A stretch of 10,795 nt of DNA from contig CAZFQJ010000050.1 of assembly GCA_964520875.1 (NCBI GenBank), positions 1 through 10,795 on the forward strand, written 5' to 3'. The notes beneath the pieces are model-generated. The model searched no databases. It had not been told where the DNA came from and was given only the letters and a program-made list of their open reading frames with translations. The DNA is from SIG673 sp964520875. GTDB taxonomy: Bacteria > Bacillota > Clostridia > Oscillospirales > CAG-272. Made by a program: the position numbers and the translations under genes. This document shows positions 7,725 through 10,795 of this stretch, in pieces; position 1 is the stretch's first letter; each line of letters starts with the position of its first letter.

Positions 7725-7753
7725 AATAATAAAAGACTTAGGAGAACAGAAAA

Positions 7754-8980
7754 ATGGGATTGTACAAGGAATTTGAAGCACGCGGAATGATCGCTCAGGC
7801 GACGGATCCGGAAGCGGTCGAAAAAATGCTCGAAAACGAGAAGGTCACGTTCTACATCGGCTTCGACCCCACGGCTGACAGTCTGCACGTAGGACACTTC
7901 CTTCAGATGAAGATAATGGCTCACATGCAGCAGCACGGTCACCACCCGATAGCGATATTCGGCGGCGGAACCGGAATGATAGGCGACCCCTCGGGAAAGA
8001 GCGATATGAGAAAGATGCTCACAAAGGAGACTATCGCGCACAACATCGAATGCTTCAAAAAGCAAATGGCTAAGTTCATCGATATAACCGACGGCAAGGC
8101 GACGTTCATAAACAACGGAGACTGGCTGCTCGATCTTAACTACGTAGACTTTTTGCGCGAGGTCGGAGTTCATTTCTCCGTAAACCGCATGCTTTCCGCC
8201 GAATGTTACAAATCAAGACTCGAAAAGGGTCTCACCTTCCTTGAACTGAACTATATGCTCATGCAGAGCTATGACTTCTACAAGCTCTACAAGGACTACG
8301 GCTGCCGTCTCGAATTCGGCGGAGCGGACCAATGGTCGAACATAATAGGCGGAGTTGAGCTCATACGCCGTAAAGAAGGCGCCGACGTCTACGGTCTCAC
8401 CTTCAACCTTCTCACGAACAGCGAAGGAAAGAAAATGGGTAAGACGGAAAAGGGCGCGGTATGGCTCGATCCCGACAAAACGCCTCCCTACGAATTCTTC
8501 CAATATTGGAGAAACGTCGGAGACGCAGACGTTATAAAGTGCATGAAGCTCCTTACGTTCATGCCGCTCGAAGAGATAGCGGAATACGAAAAGCTTGAGG
8601 GCGCAGAGCTTAATAAGGCAAAGGAAAAGCTTGCGTTTGAGGTAACCAAGCTGATACACGGCGACGACGAGGCTAACAAGGCTCTTACCGCCGCGAAAGC
8701 CGTATTCGGCGCAGGCGGAGCTTCGGAGGATATGCCCACCACCGAGATAGAAGAAGCCGACTTTACCGACGGAGCGATAACCGTTGTCGACATGATGATA
8801 AAGAGCAAGCTCGCCTCTTCAAAGGGCGAGGCGAGACGTCTTATAACGCAGGGCGGTATAACGCTCGACGACGCAAAGGTGACCGACACGGCGCTCACGG
8901 TATCAAAGGAGAGCCTTGAAAACGGAGTCGTGATAAAGAAGGGCAAGAAGGTATTCCACAGATTCGTGCTTGCAAAATAA
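7754..8980 (+). CDS. tyrS: Tyrosyl-tRNA synthetase
   Basis: This class Ic synthetase activates tyrosine with ATP and charges tRNA-Tyr. The 408-aa product has the HIGH-type motif HVGH at 45-48, with GFDPTADSLH before it (36-45). The tyrosine pocket blocks YDFYKLY (173-179) and GGADQWSNI (189-197) are present. The KMSKS-type loop is KMGKTEKGAVWLD (227-239), the TyrRS variant of the motif. A C-terminal S4-like RNA-binding domain spans about residues 342-408. ATG 7754 follows GGAGAA at 7741-7746. Only 29 bp separate it from recN, which leaves no room for the T-box leader that controls many Firmicute tyrS genes. It is therefore probably co-transcribed and not individually controlled by tRNA charging. 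Confidence 0.96.
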   Translation: MGLYKEFEARGMIAQATDPEAVEKMLENEKVTFYIGFDPTADSLHVGHFLQMKIMAHMQQHGHHPIAIFGGGTGMIGDPSGKSDMRKMLTKETIAHNIECFKKQMAKFIDITDGKATFINNGDWLLDLNYVDFLREVGVHFSVNRMLSAECYKSRLEKGLTFLELNYMLMQSYDFYKLYKDYGCRLEFGGADQWSNIIGGVELIRRKEGADVYGLTFNLLTNSEGKKMGKTEKGAVWLDPDKTPPYEFFQYWRNVGDADVIKCMKLLTFMPLEEIAEYEKLEGAELNKAKEKLAFEVTKLIHGDDEANKALTAAKAVFGAGGASEDMPTTEIEEADFTDGAITVVDMMIKSKLASSKGEARRLITQGGITLDDAKVTDTALTVSKESLENGVVIKKGKKVFHRFVLAK

Positions 8981-9017
8981 TATAAAACCAATCAAATAAA
9001 GAAAGCAGAATGAACAT

Positions 9018-9938
9018 ATGAACGCCTTATTTGAGCAGTATTTGAAGGACGCTCAAAGCAAAGGATGTTTAAATTACTCAAAGGACCGTCCGCTTTCCGC
9101 CGTTTCCGCCTTCGGGATCGGCGGAAACGCGGCGTTTTTTGTCGTTCCGAAGGATATCGATACTATAAAGAGCGTAATACGAGAGCTTTACGATTCGGGC
9201 GAGAGGTATATCGTCGTAGGCAACGCCTCGGATCTTCTTTTCGATGACGAGGGATACGACGGTACGGTCGTATCTACCGGACTTTTAAACGGAATACGTT
9301 CGGAAAACGGAAGATTATACGCGGAATGCGGTGTAAAGCTGCCGTATCTTTGCCGATACGCGTATGAAAATCGTCTTACGGGATTTGAAGGACTTTGCTC
9401 CATACCGGCAACGGTAGGCGGAGCTTTAAAAATGAATGCCGGAGCGTTCGGGTGCGAGATCTCGGATACGCTCGAATACATCTCCGTCTACTCTCCGAAA
9501 AGCGATACGACTATAATAAAAGAACGTAATGAATGTGATTTTGCTTACAGAAGAAGCCATTCCGCGTGCGAGGACGAGGTCATACTTTCCGCCGTATTCG
9601 GACCGCAAACGGGAGATATAGCGGAAATACTTTCAAAAATGCGGCGTTACCGTCAAATACGGGAAGAAACTCAACCCGTGAAGGTAAAGAGCGCCGGAAG
9701 CTATTTCAAAAGACCGAACGCAGAAAAGAGCGCGGGGGAGCTGATAGAGATATGCGGACTGAAGGGAAAGAACGTCGGCGGCGCTTACGTTTCCGAAAAG
9801 CACGGGAATTTTATTATAAACAAAAACGGGAGCGCAAGGTCGTCTGATGTTCTTGCGCTCGCCGAGATCGTAAAAAACACGGTATTTGAAAAAACGGGGG
9901 TGGTTCTTGAAGAAGAGGTGATATATATTCCGAAATAA
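9018..9938 (+). CDS. murB: UDP-N-acetylenolpyruvoylglucosamine reductase MurB
   Basis: MurB is the FAD enzyme that reduces UDP-GlcNAc-enolpyruvate with NADPH to UDP-MurNAc, the second committed step of peptidoglycan precursor synthesis. The 306-aa product has FAD-binding block VVGNASDLLF (66-75), where the usual GNGSN appears as GNASD. SIPATVGGALKMNAGAFG (128-145) follows. CDFAYRRS (173-180) carries the substrate-binding Arg178. SAGSYFKRP (225-233) carries the proton-donor Ser228, and the C-terminal LEEEV (297-301) the active-site Glu. The compact form fits type II MurB of Firmicutes. ATG 9018 has only a weak purine-rich site. NadK upstream supplies the NADP pool it draws on, a general link only. 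It is the last gene of the plus-strand series, and a hairpin overlaps its stop codon. Confidence 0.95.
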   Translation: MNALFEQYLKDAQSKGCLNYSKDRPLSAVSAFGIGGNAAFFVVPKDIDTIKSVIRELYDSGERYIVVGNASDLLFDDEGYDGTVVSTGLLNGIRSENGRLYAECGVKLPYLCRYAYENRLTGFEGLCSIPATVGGALKMNAGAFGCEISDTLEYISVYSPKSDTTIIKERNECDFAYRRSHSACEDEVILSAVFGPQTGDIAEILSKMRRYRQIREETQPVKVKSAGSYFKRPNAEKSAGELIEICGLKGKNVGGAYVSEKHGNFIINKNGSARSSDVLALAEIVKNTVFEKTGVVLEEEVIYIPK

Positions 9939-9962
9939 AAACACCTTTAAAAATGTTTTTAT
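9935..9962 (+). terminator. AT-rich hairpin terminator at the 3' end of murB
   Basis: A perfect 9-bp inverted repeat, ATAAAAACA (9935-9943) and TGTTTTTAT (9954-9962), encloses a 10-nt loop and overlaps the murB TAA. The 3' arm is itself T-rich and runs into ATTATT. The stem has only two G-C pairs at most, so it is a weak intrinsic terminator candidate. Position at the operon end and before convergent repeats supports the call. Confidence 0.5.
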
Positions 9963-9970
9963 TATTATGA

Positions 9971-9986
9971 ACTTCATTTCTTTTTC
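9971..9986. repeat. Truncated copy of the polypyrimidine repeat
   Basis: ACTTCATTTCTTTTTC at 9971-9986 recurs exactly at 10140-10155, where it begins the left arm of a longer inverted repeat. Sequence after the 16-mer diverges, so this looks like an isolated end of that element. Confidence 0.55.
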
Positions 9987-10040
9987 ATGTTCGCCAGACG
10001 GGCGGCTTGCTCACGTCGAACACGGCATGGTATTCACCTC

Positions 10041-10082
10041 TGTCATTCTGAGCGGAGGGCGAAGCCCGTAGTCGAAGAATCT
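10041..10082. repeat. REP-like GTCATTCTGAG...GAAGAATCT repeat
   Basis: The 42-bp stretch begins TGTCATTCTGAGCGGAG and ends GTCGAAGAATCT. ATTCT (10045-10049) pairs with AGAAT (10076-10080), and an inner hairpin GGGC-GAA-GCCC sits at 10057-10067. The outer sequence matches a motif I remember as recurring between genes in many Firmicutes and some other phyla. No function is established to my knowledge. It is probably a small mobile or REP-type element. Confidence 0.6.
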
Positions 10083-10092
10083 TCATTTTTTC

Positions 10093-10109
10093 TAAAAACT
10101 TAGTTTTTA
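10093..10109. repeat. Short AT-rich palindrome
   Basis: TAAAAACT (10093-10100) and AGTTTTTA (10102-10109) form a perfect 8-bp inverted repeat around a single T. With a one-base centre it cannot fold as a full hairpin; opened by a few pairs it is weak. It may be a leftover transcription stop or a chance palindrome in AT-rich DNA. Confidence 0.35.
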
Positions 10110-10139
10110 TTGATTTCCCTTTTAATAATTATTTGATAT

Positions 10140-10200
10140 ACTTCATTTCTTTTTCCTTCTTTAAAAAGAAAGAAAAAGAAACGAAGCAAAGAAAAAGAAA
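10140..10200. repeat. Polypyrimidine-polypurine long inverted repeat
   Basis: The left arm 10141-10162 is almost all C and T. The right arm 10165-10186 is almost all A and G. They pair at 20 of 22 positions across a 2-nt centre. The purine run continues to 10200, repeating GAAAAAGAAA. The first 16 bases (10140-10155) occur again at 9971-9986. The structure would form a long hairpin in RNA from either strand. I recall similar repeats between genes in gut Clostridia, but cannot confirm it. Confidence 0.6.
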
Positions 10201-10300
10201 GAAATCTTTACTGTCGAACTTTCGCGCCACTGGGTACGGTTTTTTCACTCCGAGGGGTTCGCATAGAGATAGGGTTTTCACAAATAACGGTGATTAAAGT

Positions 10301-10322
10301 CATTTTTCCGATAGGAAAAATG
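10301..10322. repeat. Perfect 9-bp hairpin with GATA loop
   Basis: CATTTTTCC (10301-10309) and GGAAAAATG (10314-10322) are perfectly complementary around GATA. It directly abuts the composite palindrome. It has no U-tract following it on either strand, so it is not an ordinary terminator. Confidence 0.55.
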
Positions 10323-10420
10323 GTCAGCCTCTCACTCCGGGAGAGGTGGCACGCGCATGCGTGACGGAGAGGGCACCCTCTCACCCGCTCACGCGGGAGC
10401 TCTCCCGGAGGGAGAGCCTT
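10323..10420. repeat. Composite palindromic element (MITE/REP-like)
   Basis: The element consists of two inverted copies of one unit joined at a CA dinucleotide (10374-10375). Each unit has an outer hairpin, an inner GC hairpin and a TGA...GAGAGGG tail. Left unit 10327-10373: hairpin 10328-10346 (CCTCTC/GAGAGG) and hairpin 10350-10363 (CACGC/GCGTG). Right unit 10376-10418, inverted: hairpin 10384-10397 (CCCGC/GCGGG) and hairpin 10400-10416 (CTCTCCC/GGGAGAG). The two tails pair as GAGAGGG/CCCTCTC at 10367-10382. The outer ends (10327-10345 and 10400-10418) also pair with each other at 17 of 19 positions, giving an alternative cloverleaf. It is non-coding. A 7-bp direct repeat AAAAATG flanks it (10316-10322, 10421-10427). 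The family resembles clustered CTCCC/GGGAG repeats I recall from Oscillospiraceae-type genomes. Confidence 0.7.
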
Positions 10421-10450
10421 AAAAATGCTTTGCACAGGTTGACACGAACG

Positions 10451-10480
10451 AAAAAGCACCGCTATATTTCAAGCGATGCT
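10451..10480 (-). terminator. Rho-independent terminator of the XRE-type gene
   Basis: Read on the minus strand, AGCATCGC (10480-10473) pairs with GCGGTGCT (10462-10455) over 8 bp with one U-G wobble, around a 10-nt loop, and a run of T follows. It starts about 20 nt after the stop codon of the minus-strand gene. On the plus strand the wobble becomes an A-C mismatch and no T run follows, so it acts on minus-strand transcripts. Confidence 0.8.
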
Positions 10481-10500
10481 CCCAATATAAATTTTAAAAA

Positions 10501-10795
10501 TTACCGTCTTGCCGTTACGATACCTGATCTTTGAGGAAAAGTCGGATCGTTACGCGTCATAGAAAGCAAGCGGCACGCCGCGCCCTCCGGGTGATTTCGC
10601 CCCGCTTCCCATGCTTCCACCGTCTTAACCGATACGCCCATATATTTTGCAAACAATATTTGCGTCAGCCCCGTTTCCATACGAATAGACCGTATCTCCT
10701 CCGGCTTGAAGGTCTCGACCGGCTCGACCGTTAAAGTCGTAGTTTTGGCTTTCAAATTGCCCTTTTCATATTCGATCGCCTGACCGAGTCCGGTC
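10501..10795 (-). CDS. XRE-family helix-turn-helix protein, antitoxin-like (partial)
   Basis: The last 97 codons of this gene are visible; the frame stays open to the window edge, so the 5' end is missing. A TTG at 10755 is in frame but the sequence before it (GLGQAIEYEKGN) matches the usual N-terminal part of this family, so it is not the start. The HTH lies around EIRSIRMETGLTQILFAKYM, then GVSVKTVEAWEAGRNHP. The LTQ..FA..MGVS..TVEAWE pattern is typical of short HigA/YiaG-type regulators, which are commonly paired with a RelE/HigB-like toxin encoded upstream. Any such partner would lie beyond the window. The C-terminus is followed by its own terminator. Isoleucine codons here (2 ATA, 2 ATC, 1 ATT) are less ATA-biased than in the main operon, but the sample is tiny. 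A plain DNA-binding regulator remains possible. Confidence 0.8.
   Translation of the reverse strand, partial: TGLGQAIEYEKGNLKAKTTTLTVEPVETFKPEEIRSIRMETGLTQILFAKYMGVSVKTVEAWEAGRNHPEGAACRLLSMTRNDPTFPQRSGIVTARR

Larger units (their letters stand above)
9939..10500. other. Gene-free, repeat-rich region between convergent gene ends
   Basis: About 560 bp separate the 3' ends of murB (plus) and the XRE-type gene (minus). No reading frame here has a credible start, ribosome-binding site or family match. Instead the region holds several inverted repeats, listed individually. I recognise nothing in the stretches 9987-10040 and 10201-10300, which are of mixed composition. Palindromic repeats commonly accumulate between convergent genes, where promoters are absent. 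Confidence 0.8.

Noticed and set aside
7725..7753. T-box leader for tyrS
   Set aside because: The gap is only 29 bp, far too short, and no T-box sequence is seen.
7550..8173. 207-aa minus-strand open frame across recN and tyrS
   Set aside because: It is antisense to conserved coding sequence of both genes and has no recognisable domain.
10323..10420. CRISPR array or tRNA gene, given the repeated stems and cloverleaf fold
   Set aside because: There are no direct repeats with equal spacers, and no tRNA consensus (T-arm GTTCRA, CCA end, anticodon loop); the symmetry is inverted.
10208..10459. 83-aa minus-strand open frame in the repeat region
   Set aside because: It runs through the composite palindrome and the terminator of the XRE-type gene, so its translation is simply that of repeat DNA.

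Overview
The window looks like a chromosomal segment of an uncultured low-to-medium-GC Firmicute of class Clostridia, probably a gut lineage. The basis is the gene order (nusB - xseA - xseB - ispA - tlyA - nadK - argR - recN), the strong Shine-Dalgarno sequences, a sigma-A consensus promoter, and repeat types I associate with Clostridia. Isoleucine codons are strongly biased to ATA. I cannot name a genus from the sequence alone.

Positions 1-9938 hold one long, tightly packed, plus-strand gene series that reads as a single operon. A near-perfect sigma-A promoter at 59-87 precedes nusB. Then follow a TsaD-like M22/ASKHA-family paralog, xseA and xseB (the two exonuclease VII subunits), ispA (prenyl diphosphate synthase), tlyA (rRNA 2'-O-methyltransferase), nadK, argR, recN, tyrS and murB. 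Gaps are all under 40 bp and three junctions overlap. The genes mix RNA and translation functions (nusB, tlyA, tyrS), DNA repair (xseAB, recN), precursor supply (ispA for isoprenoids, nadK for NADP, murB for peptidoglycan) and arginine control (argR). The core is a conserved clostridial/bacillar neighbourhood. It differs in that dxs is absent between ispA and tlyA, a TsaD paralog sits where folD is in Bacillus, and tyrS-murB follow recN where spoIVB-spo0A stand in many spore-formers.

Positions 9939-10500 are a gene-free region between convergent 3' ends, crowded with repeats. It contains an AT-rich hairpin after murB, a GTCATTCTGAG...GAAGAATCT repeat, a long polypyrimidine/polypurine inverted repeat with a truncated second copy, a perfect 9-bp hairpin, and a roughly 98-bp composite palindrome made of two inverted copies of one hairpin-rich unit. 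A rho-independent terminator serves the minus-strand gene.

Positions 10501-10795 hold the C-terminal part of a minus-strand XRE-family helix-turn-helix protein of the antitoxin-like type. It is cut by the window edge, so any toxin partner would lie outside.

I do not see a convincing new multi-gene system. The points most worth a second look are the composite palindrome, the TsaD paralog that keeps its metal-ligand residues, and a prenyl synthase lacking the loop that normally carries a diphosphate-binding lysine.
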